Source of the DNA: Alcaligenaceae bacterium
GTDB lineage: Bacteria > Pseudomonadota > Gammaproteobacteria > Burkholderiales > Burkholderiaceae_B
NCBI GenBank assembly: GCA_013416485.1
Contig: JACCEO010000001.1
Coordinates: forward strand, 124,001 to 188,000
Reading direction: 5' to 3'
DNA: 64,000 nucleotides
Shown one piece after another: positions 36,298-45,112 of this stretch. The notes beneath the pieces are model-generated. The model was not told the origin of the DNA. It saw nothing but the letters and a program-made list of their open reading frames with translations, and did not search any database. Position 1 is the first letter of the stretch, and each line of letters begins with the position of its first letter. Made by a program: the position numbers and the translations under genes.

Positions 36298-37089
36298 ATG
36301 ATTACAGGCAGTACCAAGCTTTATGCGATAGTGGCAGACCCGATTGCTCAGGTAAAAACCCCCGAGGTCCTGAATAGTTATTTTGCAAAGCAAAATATGG
36401 ATGCGGTGCTAGTTCCCGTCCATGTGGACGTAAATGGTTTGGCAGCCGTCTTTACTGCCTTTCGCAGCATGAAAAACCTAGGCGGCGTCATAGTGACTGT
36501 GCCACATAAAACCGTTGCCGCTCAGCTGTGCGATGACCTGGGGCCTGCTGGTCGGGCCATAGGTTCGGTCAATGTCATACGACGCATGCCGGACGGAAGT
36601 TTGCTGGGCGATACGTTCGATGGCGCAGGTTTTGTCAGCGGTTTATGCCGACAGGGGCATGACCCTAAGGGCAAGCGTGCGCTGCTGGTAGGTTCCGGTG
36701 GTGCTGCTGGGGCTATTGCGTTTTCTCTGGCACAAGCCGGTGTGGCTAGCTTGACCATAGCCAACCGTACGCGCGCCAAGGCACAAGACATTGTTGATCG
36801 GGTGGCAGCGGTGTTTCCTCAGGTGACACTGTTGGTTGGCGCAGCCGATCCAACAGGTCACGATCTGGTCATTAACGCAACCTCGTTGGGTATGCAGGCA
36901 TCCGATCCTTTGCCGCTGGATGTCAGTCGTTTAACGCCAGGCATGGTTGTCGCAGAAATCATCATGAAGCCTGAGCAAACACCACTTTTGCTGGCTGCAC
37001 AGGACAAAGGGTGTTTTGTGCATTATGGCAAGCACATGCTTGAACAGCAGGTAAACCTGATAGCGCAGTTTATGTTGGACACGGACTAA
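36298..37089 (+). CDS. Shikimate dehydrogenase-family protein, probably not biosynthetic AroE
   Basis: 263 residues, with AAGGAGG before the ATG. Catalytic-type residues K71 (TVPHK), N92 (GSVNVI) and D108 (DTFDGAGF) and the Rossmann loop GSGGAAGA (132-139) are kept. The N-terminal substrate motif, normally PIxHSxSPxxHN, reads PIAQVKTPEVLN, so both serines that hold the shikimate carboxylate are gone. It is therefore likely an NAD(P)-dependent dehydrogenase for another hydroxy-compound of this pathway. It is last in the operon; its final 4 bases overlap the convergent pgi. Confidence 0.85.
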   Translation: MITGSTKLYAIVADPIAQVKTPEVLNSYFAKQNMDAVLVPVHVDVNGLAAVFTAFRSMKNLGGVIVTVPHKTVAAQLCDDLGPAGRAIGSVNVIRRMPDGSLLGDTFDGAGFVSGLCRQGHDPKGKRALLVGSGGAAGAIAFSLAQAGVASLTIANRTRAKAQDIVDRVAAVFPQVTLLVGAADPTGHDLVINATSLGMQASDPLPLDVSRLTPGMVVAEIIMKPEQTPLLLAAQDKGCFVHYGKHMLEQQVNLIAQFMLDTD

Positions 37090-38744
37090 TCATTGTCAGA
37101 GCAGGCGCCGCTGGAGCGGCGCTGCTGGCTGCTTGAAAATAGCTCTATCCAGTGCGCCGTAGATGCATCGTGGGCTTGGTTGGGTACTTTCTGGCCTGAT
37201 ATTGCTTGCAGTATGTCTGTAGCTAGGACCTTACCGTATTCCACGCCCCACTGATCAAACGGATTGATGCCCCAGATCAGGGCTTGGACAAACACCTTGT
37301 GTTCATACAGCGCCAGCAAGGCTCCTAGGGTGTAGGGCGACAGGCGTGACAGCACTAGCAAATTAGAGGGGCGACCACCAGCATGCATACGGTGTTTGGC
37401 CAGCCATTGTGCTTGGGGCAAGGCCATGCCGGCTTGCAGGTTTTCGTGTAGCGCGCTGTCGTAAGACTTGCCTTTTAACAGGGCTTCGCGCTGCGCCAGA
37501 CAGTTGGCCAGCAAGCTTTGGTGGTGATTAGTCCAGGTGTGATCGGGGTCTTGGCAGACAATAAAGTCTACGGGAGCGCCGTCGCTGCCTTGGTGCAGCC
37601 ATTGGAAAAACGTGTGTTGGGCGTCAGTACCTGGCATACCCCAAACCGCAGGGCCAGTGGGTACGCCGACAGGATCGCCTGCCAGGTTGACGGATTTACC
37701 TAGGGACTCCATTTCCAGCTGCTGAATATAGGGCACCAGATTTGCTAGTCTGAAATCGTAGGGTGCAATATTCAAGGAACCATAACCCAATAGACTGCGG
37801 TTGATAACGCCGGACACGGCCATTTGGACGGGGGCGTTTTCAGCGATGGGAGCGGTGTTGAAATGGCTGTCCATAGCTGCCGCGCCTGCCTGCATGCCGG
37901 CAACAATATCTACACTGATCGCCAATGCGGTTGTTAGGTTGACAGCGGACCATAAGGAAAAGCGGCCACCTACCCAATCCCATAGCCTGAAAATATTGCT
38001 GTCAGGTATGCCCCATTGCTTAGCCAACTGGGGTTTGGCAGTAATGGCAACGATTTGGCTGTGGGGGTTTTTGACCCCCGAGGCCAACAACCACTCTAGG
38101 GCGCGTTGGCCATTTTGTAGGGTTTCGGCCGTGGTGAACGACTTGGATGCCAGCACCACCAGGGTGTCGTGAGGGTCTAGCCCGGCCAAGCAGCCTTGCA
38201 TGGCATGGCCGTCGATATTGGCCACAAAGTGGACTTGGCGCCAAGCGCCAGCATAGCCAAACGCATTGACCGATAGCCGTACGCCCCAATCGCTGCCGCC
38301 TATACCGATATGAATAATATTCCGCCACCGTCGTTCCGAGTCTGCTAACCGCACAAAGGCATTCATGCGTTCGCGCTCGAAAGCGATGTCTTCAGCAGGA
38401 GCAGGTGCGCGCAGGGCGGTGTGCCAAGCGGGGCGATCTTCGGTCAGGTTGCTGATGCCACCTTGCAACAACGTGCTACGAGCTTGATCTAAATGGCGTG
38501 CTTGTAGTAATTGAGCCGTGGCGTTTACCAAGCGCGGCGAGGTGACTTGACCGCTGATATCCAGGGCGATGCCAGCCACGTTGATAACACGCAAAGCGTT
38601 GGTTTGTATGCTGGCGGATTGAGCTGCTGCGGAAAACTCTGACCATTGTGGCATGGCTGCTAATTCGGCAGGCAGTGCGACGGTGTCAGTGTTTTCGGTG
38701 TATGGGGGTGGGCAGGGCATAGGCGAAGTGCGCATCAAAAACAT
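37086..38744 (-). CDS. pgi: Glucose-6-phosphate isomerase
   Basis: 552 residues; in-frame ATGs at 38744 and 38735 are both possible starts, with AAGG better placed for the inner one. Family signatures include IHIGIGGSDWGVRL, VLASKSFTTAETLQN, the GGRFSLWSAVNL loop and the C-terminal INPFDQWGVEYGK. It interconverts glucose-6-phosphate and fructose-6-phosphate in the cytosol. It is a single gene, convergent with the AroE-like gene. Confidence 0.97.
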   Translation of the reverse strand: MFLMRTSPMPCPPPYTENTDTVALPAELAAMPQWSEFSAAAQSASIQTNALRVINVAGIALDISGQVTSPRLVNATAQLLQARHLDQARSTLLQGGISNLTEDRPAWHTALRAPAPAEDIAFERERMNAFVRLADSERRWRNIIHIGIGGSDWGVRLSVNAFGYAGAWRQVHFVANIDGHAMQGCLAGLDPHDTLVVLASKSFTTAETLQNGQRALEWLLASGVKNPHSQIVAITAKPQLAKQWGIPDSNIFRLWDWVGGRFSLWSAVNLTTALAISVDIVAGMQAGAAAMDSHFNTAPIAENAPVQMAVSGVINRSLLGYGSLNIAPYDFRLANLVPYIQQLEMESLGKSVNLAGDPVGVPTGPAVWGMPGTDAQHTFFQWLHQGSDGAPVDFIVCQDPDHTWTNHHQSLLANCLAQREALLKGKSYDSALHENLQAGMALPQAQWLAKHRMHAGGRPSNLLVLSRLSPYTLGALLALYEHKVFVQALIWGINPFDQWGVEYGKVLATDILQAISGQKVPNQAHDASTAHWIELFSSSQQRRSSGACSDND

Positions 38745-38833
38745 GCCTTAATGGCAGTAGTGAACTTGCCCAATTGTAATGGTTGGTGTGTGAGAAAACG
38801 GATGCGCCATTGGAACACCCGCGTTCGCAAGGC

Positions 38834-39094
38834 TTAGCGGCGACGCTGGGGGCGTGGACCTGCTGCTGGGCGGCCAGCAATATGGCGAAATGTAATACGG
38901 CCCTTACTGAGGTCGTAGGGTGACATTTCCAAGGAGACTTTATCGCCTGCCAGGATACGGATGTGGTGCTTGCGCATTTTTCCGCCAGTGTAGGCGACGA
39001 CGGGGTGGCCGTTGTCCAATGTGACGCGAAAGCGAGAGTCGGGTAGAACCTCTGTAACTAGTCCGCCCATTTCGATCAGCTCTTCTTTAGCCAT
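38834..39094 (-). CDS. infA: Translation initiation factor IF-1, extended form
   Basis: 86 residues, with AAGGAG 8 bases before the ATG. The OB fold is complete ([20 protein letters not shown], then [28 protein letters not shown] in part). About 14 residues of basic, Pro/Arg-rich tail ([12 protein letters not shown]) extend past the usual 72. Burkholderiales often have two infA genes, a 72-residue one in the ribosomal protein region and a longer one elsewhere; this looks like the second. It is divergent from slyX. Confidence 0.92.
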   Translation of the reverse strand: MAKEELIEMGGLVTEVLPDSRFRVTLDNGHPVVAYTGGKMRKHHIRILAGDKVSLEMSPYDLSKGRITFRHIAGRPAAGPRPQRRR

Positions 39095-39285
39095 GTGTGT
39101 ACTCCTTGAAAGTCAGTAAATAAATGCCCATAGGCTACTGGATACCCTAGTAAATCGGTTAAAAGGTATTAGCGTATTTTTTATCATTTAGCAAGACTAT
39201 GATATCACAAGGGTTTTCCAGTAGGGTATTTATTTATTGGCGACCGACTAAACTAGTGGTTTTTGCGGTAATGGAACACGTGGCA

Positions 39286-39489
39286 ATGACAGAAAAGCGT
39301 TTGATGGATATAGAACTTAAGGTTCTGGCTCAGGAAGACCTTACACAGGAACTTAGCGACATCATATATAGGCAACAGAAACAGATAGACGAACTGCGTG
39401 CCACATGCGCGTCCTTGGCCAAGCGTATGGGCACAGGGGATGCTGATGGTGCCGATGCTTACACACAAGAAAGGCCACCGCACTATTAA
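39286..39489 (+). CDS. slyX: SlyX-like coiled-coil protein
   Basis: 67 residues from the ATG at 39286 with GGAA 9 bases upstream. Earlier in-frame ATGs (39199, 39271) would add a non-family leader. It is one long amphipathic helix (RLMDIELKVLAQEDLTQELSD, in part), ending in the short basic PPHY tail typical of SlyX. SlyX proteins are small cytosolic coiled coils of unknown biochemical role. It is followed 13 bases later by an MFS transporter gene. Confidence 0.85.
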   Translation: MTEKRLMDIELKVLAQEDLTQELSDIIYRQQKQIDELRATCASLAKRMGTGDADGADAYTQERPPHY

Positions 39490-39502
39490 TGATGTTGAAA
39501 CT

Positions 39503-40918
39503 ATGAGTACCAAACAATCTGGTTCGTGGTCAGAACTACTGTCCGGTAAAAACGGACTGCGTTCCTTGGCCTTGTCTGGGGGCGTGGCGCTGCACGCCGT
39601 GAATGTTTACATGGTCACCACCATTTTGCCGTCTGTAGTCCAAGATATCGGAGGGTTGGAATACTACGCATGGAACACCACCTTGTTTGTGGCGGCATCC
39701 ATACTGGGTTCGGCCTTGTCACCTAAGGCGATGGATGTCATAGGCACACAAAAAGCATTCCTGCTGGCGATTGCACTGTTTGTGTTGGGCACAGTAGGGT
39801 GCGCCTTGGCGCCTAGTATGCCGTGGTTATTGGTAGGGCGTACCGCTCAGGGCTTGGGCGGTGGCCTATTACTGGGCCTAAGCTATTCGTCAGTCCGGCT
39901 GGTATTTGAAGAGCGCTTATGGCCGCGCGCTATGGTGCTAGTGTCCAGTATGTGGGGCATAGCCACATTGGCTGGGCCGGCCATAGGTGGAATTTTTGCG
40001 CAAACAGGTCATTGGCGTATGGCGTTTTGGGCTGTTGTGCCGTTGGCGGCAGCTTTGGCCTGGTTGGTACATACTCAGTTGGCCGCTAAAACGGCCAGTG
40101 CTGGTAGCCAACCAGTGAAAGCACCTTTGGGCAAAATCTCGTTGCTGATTTTGTCAGTCATGGTGGTATCTGTAGGTAGCGTCTCTGATCTATGGACTTG
40201 GAATTTGGCAGGCGTAGCTGGTGGCTTGCTGTTAACGGTACTAATCGCCCGTGCTGACAACCGCGCCACAGCTCGTATTATGCCTAGCGGCTCGTATTCA
40301 ATGAAAACCGCCTTGGGTAGTTTGTATGCCTGTGTTTTTCTGCTTAGTGCAGGCGTAACCATAGAGATTTTTATTCCTTACTTCCTACAGGTAATTCATA
40401 ATAAAACACCCTTGGTTGCCGGGTATTGGATGGCGTTGTTATCGGCAGGCTGGACGACGGGCTCATTTATCAGTTCCAGCCGCTCCGAAGCCGTGGCTAA
40501 TCGCATGATTATGGTGGGACCTTTGATTTCAGCCGTGTCGATTGCGTTGTTGGCCATACTGATGCCTATGGCATCGTTGAAGCTGGGGGGCAGTGATTGG
40601 TGGTTAATACCGCCTTTGGTTGGGGTGGGCTTAGGGGTGGGTGTATGTTGGCCGCACTTATTAACACGCATATTTAAAAGCGCGCCTGTTGGGCAGGAAA
40701 ACGTGGCGTCAGCGGCCATTACCACCTTGCAGCTATATGCGATGGCCTTGGGTGCTAGCGTGGCCGGTATGGTAACGAATGCGGCTGGCTTTACGCAGCC
40801 TGGTGGGTTGGTTGGGGCGCAATATGCGGCCATTGCCCTATTCGTGGTGTTCGCGTGTGCGCCAGCCTTGGCCGCTGGCCTAAGCGGTGGTGCACGACGA
40901 GCCTTAGAACCGCGTTAA
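39503..40918 (+). CDS. MFS transporter (drug/metabolite efflux type)
   Basis: 471 residues from 39503; a longer frame back to 39398 overlaps slyX and is not family-like. Twelve or more hydrophobic segments are visible. The first loop (VTTILPSVVQDIGG) and the motif around GRTAQGLGGGLLLG resemble 14-helix DHA2 drug/proton antiporters. The substrate is unknown. It shares a strand and short spacing with slyX and with the binding-protein gene 20 bases downstream. Confidence 0.85.
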   Translation: MSTKQSGSWSELLSGKNGLRSLALSGGVALHAVNVYMVTTILPSVVQDIGGLEYYAWNTTLFVAASILGSALSPKAMDVIGTQKAFLLAIALFVLGTVGCALAPSMPWLLVGRTAQGLGGGLLLGLSYSSVRLVFEERLWPRAMVLVSSMWGIATLAGPAIGGIFAQTGHWRMAFWAVVPLAAALAWLVHTQLAAKTASAGSQPVKAPLGKISLLILSVMVVSVGSVSDLWTWNLAGVAGGLLLTVLIARADNRATARIMPSGSYSMKTALGSLYACVFLLSAGVTIEIFIPYFLQVIHNKTPLVAGYWMALLSAGWTTGSFISSSRSEAVANRMIMVGPLISAVSIALLAILMPMASLKLGGSDWWLIPPLVGVGLGVGVCWPHLLTRIFKSAPVGQENVASAAITTLQLYAMALGASVAGMVTNAAGFTQPGGLVGAQYAAIALFVVFACAPALAAGLSGGARRALEPR

Positions 40919-40938
40919 CTACAGGACATCTGTTTCTT

Positions 40939-42129
40939 ATGAAGACACAAACCTTAACGACACTAATTGGCTTGGGGCTAATGGCCCTAACTGTTGTCGC
41001 GCCTACCCAAGCGGCTAAGCAAGAACCAATACGCATAGGGGTGATTGCCAGTTGGTCCGGGCCTTATGCTGATTACGGTCGCCAGTTCGATGCGGGCATG
41101 GCGCTGTACTTGAAAGAGCATGGCGGTCAGTTGGCTGGACGAGACGTACAGCTGATACGCAAAGACACGGGCGGAGCCGCACCTGATTTAGCCAGACGCT
41201 ATGCCCAGGAACTCATCGTCAATGACAAGGTGAATTTTCTGACAGGCTTGGATTTCAGTCCGAATGCCTATGCCATCGCCCCGGTAGTCACCAAAGGGAA
41301 AATCCCCACCATTGTCATGAACGCGGCCTCGTCGGGCATAACTGCCAGTTCGCCCTATATTGCCCGCGTGGCGTTTACGGTGCAGCAGGTGTCTGCACCG
41401 ATGGCGCAATGGATGCTTAAGCATGGTGTCAAAACTGCGTATACCGTGGTGGCGAATTATGGCTCGGGTATGGATGCGGAATTGGCGTTTAAAGACGCCT
41501 TTACCAAAGGTGGTGGGCAAGTCACGGATCAGATCCGCACTCCCATGAGCAATCCCGACTTTTCTGCCTATGTGCAACGTATTAAAGATGCACAGCCCGA
41601 TGCCGCGTTTATCTTTTTCCCTTCAGGGGTGATGCCGCCTGCGTTTATGAAAGCCTGGCAAGAACGTGGTCTGGATAAGGCCGGGATCACCTTATATGCC
41701 ACGGGCGAAGCCACTGACGATAGCTATTTGGAAGCTACCGGTGATGTGGCACTAGGGTTGGTAACTAGCCATCATTATTCCTATGCGCATCCGTCGGCTA
41801 AAAACAAAAAATTCGTCCATGATTTCGAAGCTGAATTTGGCACCAGCATGCGACCCAGTTATTTCTCGGTGGCTGCCTATGACGCGCTGGCTGCCCTGGA
41901 TGCCGCCATGCAAAAGACAGCTGGCGATATGACTGCAGATACCATTATGGCGGCGTTGAAGGGACTAGAGCTGGATAGCCCGAGAGGCCCCATACGCATA
42001 GATGCAGATACCCGCGATATCGTACAAACGGTTTACATACGCCGTACAGAAAACGTAGATGGGAAACTGGTAAATATCGAGTTTGATCAGTTTGATCAGG
42101 TGCAAGACCCGGCCTTGTCTGCTAAGTAA
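40939..42129 (+). CDS. Branched-chain-type ABC transporter substrate-binding protein
   Basis: 396 residues from the ATG at 40939, with AGGA 12 bases ahead. The signal peptide ends near residue 25 (ALTVVAPTQAA). The mature protein is a Peripla_BP_6 receptor (PIRIGVIASWSGPYADYG, then GGQLAGRDVQLIRKDTGG). It differs clearly in sequence from the receptor at 25017. Two permease genes follow, but no ATPases. Confidence 0.9.
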   Translation: MKTQTLTTLIGLGLMALTVVAPTQAAKQEPIRIGVIASWSGPYADYGRQFDAGMALYLKEHGGQLAGRDVQLIRKDTGGAAPDLARRYAQELIVNDKVNFLTGLDFSPNAYAIAPVVTKGKIPTIVMNAASSGITASSPYIARVAFTVQQVSAPMAQWMLKHGVKTAYTVVANYGSGMDAELAFKDAFTKGGGQVTDQIRTPMSNPDFSAYVQRIKDAQPDAAFIFFPSGVMPPAFMKAWQERGLDKAGITLYATGEATDDSYLEATGDVALGLVTSHHYSYAHPSAKNKKFVHDFEAEFGTSMRPSYFSVAAYDALAALDAAMQKTAGDMTADTIMAALKGLELDSPRGPIRIDADTRDIVQTVYIRRTENVDGKLVNIEFDQFDQVQDPALSAK

Positions 42130-42146
42130 ATGGTGCGGTGCGCATA

Positions 42147-43007
42147 ATGGCGACGGTGATTTTTGATGGCATAGCCTATGGCATGCTGCTGTTTTTAATC
42201 AGTGTAGGCCTGTCGATTACCTTGGGGCTCATGAACTTCGTTAATTTGGCTCATGGGGTGTTTGCTATGGTGGGAGGCTATGCCGCTTTACTTGCCATGA
42301 ATAGCTGGGGCCTGGGTTTTTTGTTGGCACTGGGTGTCGCCTTTGTGGTTGCCGCGGTAGTGGGTGGGGTGCTGGAAGTTTTGTTGTTTCGCCATGTGTA
42401 CAGGGGCTCTCCACTGGATCAGGTGTTGCTGTCCATAGGCGTGGTGTTTGTGGCCACCGCCTTGGCAAGCTGGTTGTTTGGGCCGTCGGTACAACTGTTT
42501 ACCTTGCCCACTTGGCTGCAAGGGCAGTATTCGTTTCTGGGATTAGCCTTAGGGCGTTACCGCAGCTTTTTGGTGCTTAGCGGCCTAGTGGTCATGGTGT
42601 TGCTGGTGCTGGGAGTGTCCAGAACGGCTTATGGTGCCAGGGTCAGGGCAGCGGTAGACAACGTCAGGGCAGCCCAAGGCTTGGGAATTAACGTACAGCG
42701 GCTTTTTTTTCTGACCTTTTCGCTAGGCGCTGGGCTTGCCGGCGTAGGCGGGGCGCTTAGCCTAGAGCTTTTAGGCATGGAGCCCGCATTTGCCTTGAAG
42801 TACATGATCTATTTTCTGATGGTGGTGGCAGTAGGCGGGGCAGGTACCTTGCTAGGGCCTTTGATGGCGGCGCTGTTGATAGGCGTTGTGGATATGGCTG
42901 GCAAGTATTACTTGCCCGCAACAGGGGCTTTCCTGGTGTATATCGTTATGGTGTTGGTTTTATTATTACGCCCTAATGGTTTACTGACACCCAAGGGCAA
43001 GTCATGA
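42147..43007 (+). CDS. Branched-chain-type ABC permease, LivH-like
   Basis: 286 residues from the ATG at 42147; a GTG at 42138 in the same frame would add three residues. No clear ribosome site is seen for either. The family start ISVGLSITLGLMNFVNLAHG and the ending LLRPNGLL are present. It overlaps the LivM-like gene by 4 bases. Confidence 0.9.
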   Translation: MATVIFDGIAYGMLLFLISVGLSITLGLMNFVNLAHGVFAMVGGYAALLAMNSWGLGFLLALGVAFVVAAVVGGVLEVLLFRHVYRGSPLDQVLLSIGVVFVATALASWLFGPSVQLFTLPTWLQGQYSFLGLALGRYRSFLVLSGLVVMVLLVLGVSRTAYGARVRAAVDNVRAAQGLGINVQRLFFLTFSLGAGLAGVGGALSLELLGMEPAFALKYMIYFLMVVAVGGAGTLLGPLMAALLIGVVDMAGKYYLPATGAFLVYIVMVLVLLLRPNGLLTPKGKS

Positions 43008-43960
43008 AAAAAGCTACGCTAGGTATACGTCGTACTACCTGGGTCGAAGTGCTTTTCTGGCTGGCATTGGCGTTGTGCTATTTTTTCCTGCCACAAAAGC
43101 TGCCCTTGCTGACCCAAATGCTGATTGTGGGCTTGTTCGCCGTATCGCTGGACCTGGCTTTGGGCTATGCAGGGATACTTACGGTGGGCCATGCTGCATT
43201 TTTTGGTGCAGGTGCTTACACCGCCGGCTGGCTAGCAACGCATGGCTGGAATGAGCCATTTTCAGGTGTGTTAATGGCTTTGGTTGCATGTGCGCTGCTG
43301 GGGTATTTGCTTAGTGGCTTAGTGGTTCGTGGTGCCGACTTAACCCGTTTAATGATCACCATTGCCGTGTGCGTTCTACTGGGCGAGCTTGCCATGCAAT
43401 ATGCTGATATCACTGGTGGTAGTGATGGCATGCATGGCATAGAAATTGCAAATGTTTTGGGCTATTTCGAATTCGATCTATACGGGCGTACTGGCTTTGT
43501 ATATGCCTATGGCATGGTGTTGGTGGCATTTTTGGTGGTTCGTCGTATTGTGCAATCGCCTTTTGGTGTGTCACTGCGGGGCATACACCAGAATCGCTTA
43601 CGCATGCAGGCATTAGGCAGTCCCGTGGGTCAGCGCTTGCGTATGGCGTATTGTTTATCTGCCGCAATCGCTGGGGTGGCGGGCGCTTTGTTGGCGCAGA
43701 CTACGCAATTCGTGGGTATAGAGTCCCTAAGCTTTCACCGTTCTGCAGAAGTGCTAATTATTTTGGTATTGGGTGGTACAGGCCGCCTGTATGGCGGCCT
43801 GATAGGGGCCATAGTCTATATGGCCGTGCATAACTGGTTGGCCGACGCCAGCCCGGAATACTGGATGCTGGGTCTGGGCCTGTTATTAATAGCCGTGGCC
43901 TTGGTGGGTCGTGGCGGCGTTATGGGCTGGTTAAACCGCGTCTTTGTGCAGGCGAAATAA
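43004..43960 (+). CDS. Branched-chain-type ABC permease, LivM-like
   Basis: 318 residues with about nine membrane helices and the LivM pattern LGYAGILTVGHAAFFGAGAY. The domain ends normally, without the extension seen in the LivM-like protein at 27362. Its last 30 bases overlap the convergent aldo/keto reductase gene, so no ATPase gene can follow. It must borrow ATPases encoded elsewhere. Confidence 0.9.
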   Translation: MKKATLGIRRTTWVEVLFWLALALCYFFLPQKLPLLTQMLIVGLFAVSLDLALGYAGILTVGHAAFFGAGAYTAGWLATHGWNEPFSGVLMALVACALLGYLLSGLVVRGADLTRLMITIAVCVLLGELAMQYADITGGSDGMHGIEIANVLGYFEFDLYGRTGFVYAYGMVLVAFLVVRRIVQSPFGVSLRGIHQNRLRMQALGSPVGQRLRMAYCLSAAIAGVAGALLAQTTQFVGIESLSFHRSAEVLIILVLGGTGRLYGGLIGAIVYMAVHNWLADASPEYWMLGLGLLLIAVALVGRGGVMGWLNRVFVQAK

Positions 43961-44779
43961 CTCGGGGTCTGGTCCTTGCCTGCCGTCGGGGTTATCCATA
44001 GTGGCAATGGCGGCCATGTCGTCATCATCCAGCTTGAAATCGAATACCAGCATGTTTTCTTGCAGGCGCGCTGGCGACACCGATTTGGTCAGCACCATAT
44101 TGCCTAACTGAACATGCCAGCGCAGCACAATTTGGGCAATAGTACGCTGATGCTTATGGGCGATGGCAGCCAGTACTGGGCTGTCCCATAAACAACCTTG
44201 CCCCAGAGGGCTCCAGGCAGCGGTAATAATTTCCTGTTCAGTGTGGAATAAACGTAACGCGTTTTGTTGAAAACTAGGATTAAGTTCTATCTGGTTAACC
44301 ACGGGCATTACGCCGGTTTTATCCAGTAGCTTTTGCAAGTGATTGATTTTAAAGTTGGAAACGCCTATCGATTTGATTAAGCCTTCGTCACGCAGTTGGA
44401 TCAAGGTCTCCCAGGCTTCAACATACAGGTCGGTTTTTGGTACAGGCCAGTGGATCAGATATAAATCCAGGTAATCTACACCTAGTTTTTCCAGGCTGGT
44501 TTCAAAGGCAGCCCGACTTAGGGCGTGGCCATGTTGGTCGTTCCATAATTTGGTGGTCAGGAAGATTTCGTCGCGGGGTATGCCAGATTCACGTATGCCT
44601 AAGCCTACGCCTGTTTCGTTGTCGTAGAAGGCCGCAGTGTCTATAGAGCGATAGCCTAGCTCTAGCGCTGTGCGTACGACACCGGTGACCTGAGCGTTTT
44701 CAATTTGCCAGACCCCTAGGCCTAACTGGGGCGCGCTACGACCGTCATGGAAGTTAACTGTGCTGTTGTTTGTTGTCAT
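43931..44779 (-). CDS. Aldo/keto reductase
   Basis: 282 residues from 44779, where GGAGAA lies about 9 bases ahead; an ATG at 44803 is upstream in frame. The AKR tetrad D47, Y52, K77 and H110 is complete, in a (beta/alpha)8 barrel (GLGVWQIENAQV, then DLYLIHWPVP). Such enzymes reduce aldehydes or ketones such as 2,5-diketo-gluconate or methylglyoxal with NADPH. The substrate is not evident from neighbours. It ends inside the convergent LivM-like gene. Confidence 0.92.
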   Translation of the reverse strand: MTTNNSTVNFHDGRSAPQLGLGVWQIENAQVTGVVRTALELGYRSIDTAAFYDNETGVGLGIRESGIPRDEIFLTTKLWNDQHGHALSRAAFETSLEKLGVDYLDLYLIHWPVPKTDLYVEAWETLIQLRDEGLIKSIGVSNFKINHLQKLLDKTGVMPVVNQIELNPSFQQNALRLFHTEQEIITAAWSPLGQGCLWDSPVLAAIAHKHQRTIAQIVLRWHVQLGNMVLTKSVSPARLQENMLVFDFKLDDDDMAAIATMDNPDGRQGPDPELFRLHKDAV

Positions 44780-45112
44780 GTTCGTTATTCTCCGTGCAAG
44801 CAAATGTGCTTCTGCTACTAGGGCAGTATCCCAAGCGTCCAGGTATTATGCGTCGTGATGGCTTGCCGCTACGGCTAATAGTGTCTGGGCGGGTTACAGG
44901 GGAAAGTTTCCCGGAACAAGCGCCGGGTTGTTGATTTGATGATGAAGATAATTTACCCGATTAAAGAGTTGTTGTAGCACAGGTTGATGTTTTTGCCATA
45001 GCCGATAGGGTTGCAGACTCGCTGGGGAATAGGGGTACGCCGTCGTGCGCTTTCTGATTTATCAAAAACGCATTACATTGGAGGGTGTTTTTGACTTTGA
45101 ATTGATAGCACC
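44780..45112. other. 333-base intergenic stretch between divergent aldo/keto reductase and aldehyde dehydrogenase genes
   Basis: No gene is seen. It should hold promoters for both flanking genes, but no -35/-10 pair close to consensus was found. One notable site is the palindrome GGGAAAGTTTCCC at 44900-44912, a possible operator. The last 60 bases before the dehydrogenase gene are AT-rich. Confidence 0.5.

Noticed and set aside
39142-39229. ATACCCTA/TAGGGTAT inverted repeat between infA and slyX as a regulatory site
   Set aside because: Arms are 8 bp and 72 bases apart, which can occur by chance in an AT-rich gap; no supporting element.
44900-44912. GGGAAAGTTTCCC palindrome as an operator
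   Set aside because: Short, no neighbouring regulator gene and no promoter elements nearby; mentioned only under the intergenic stretch.
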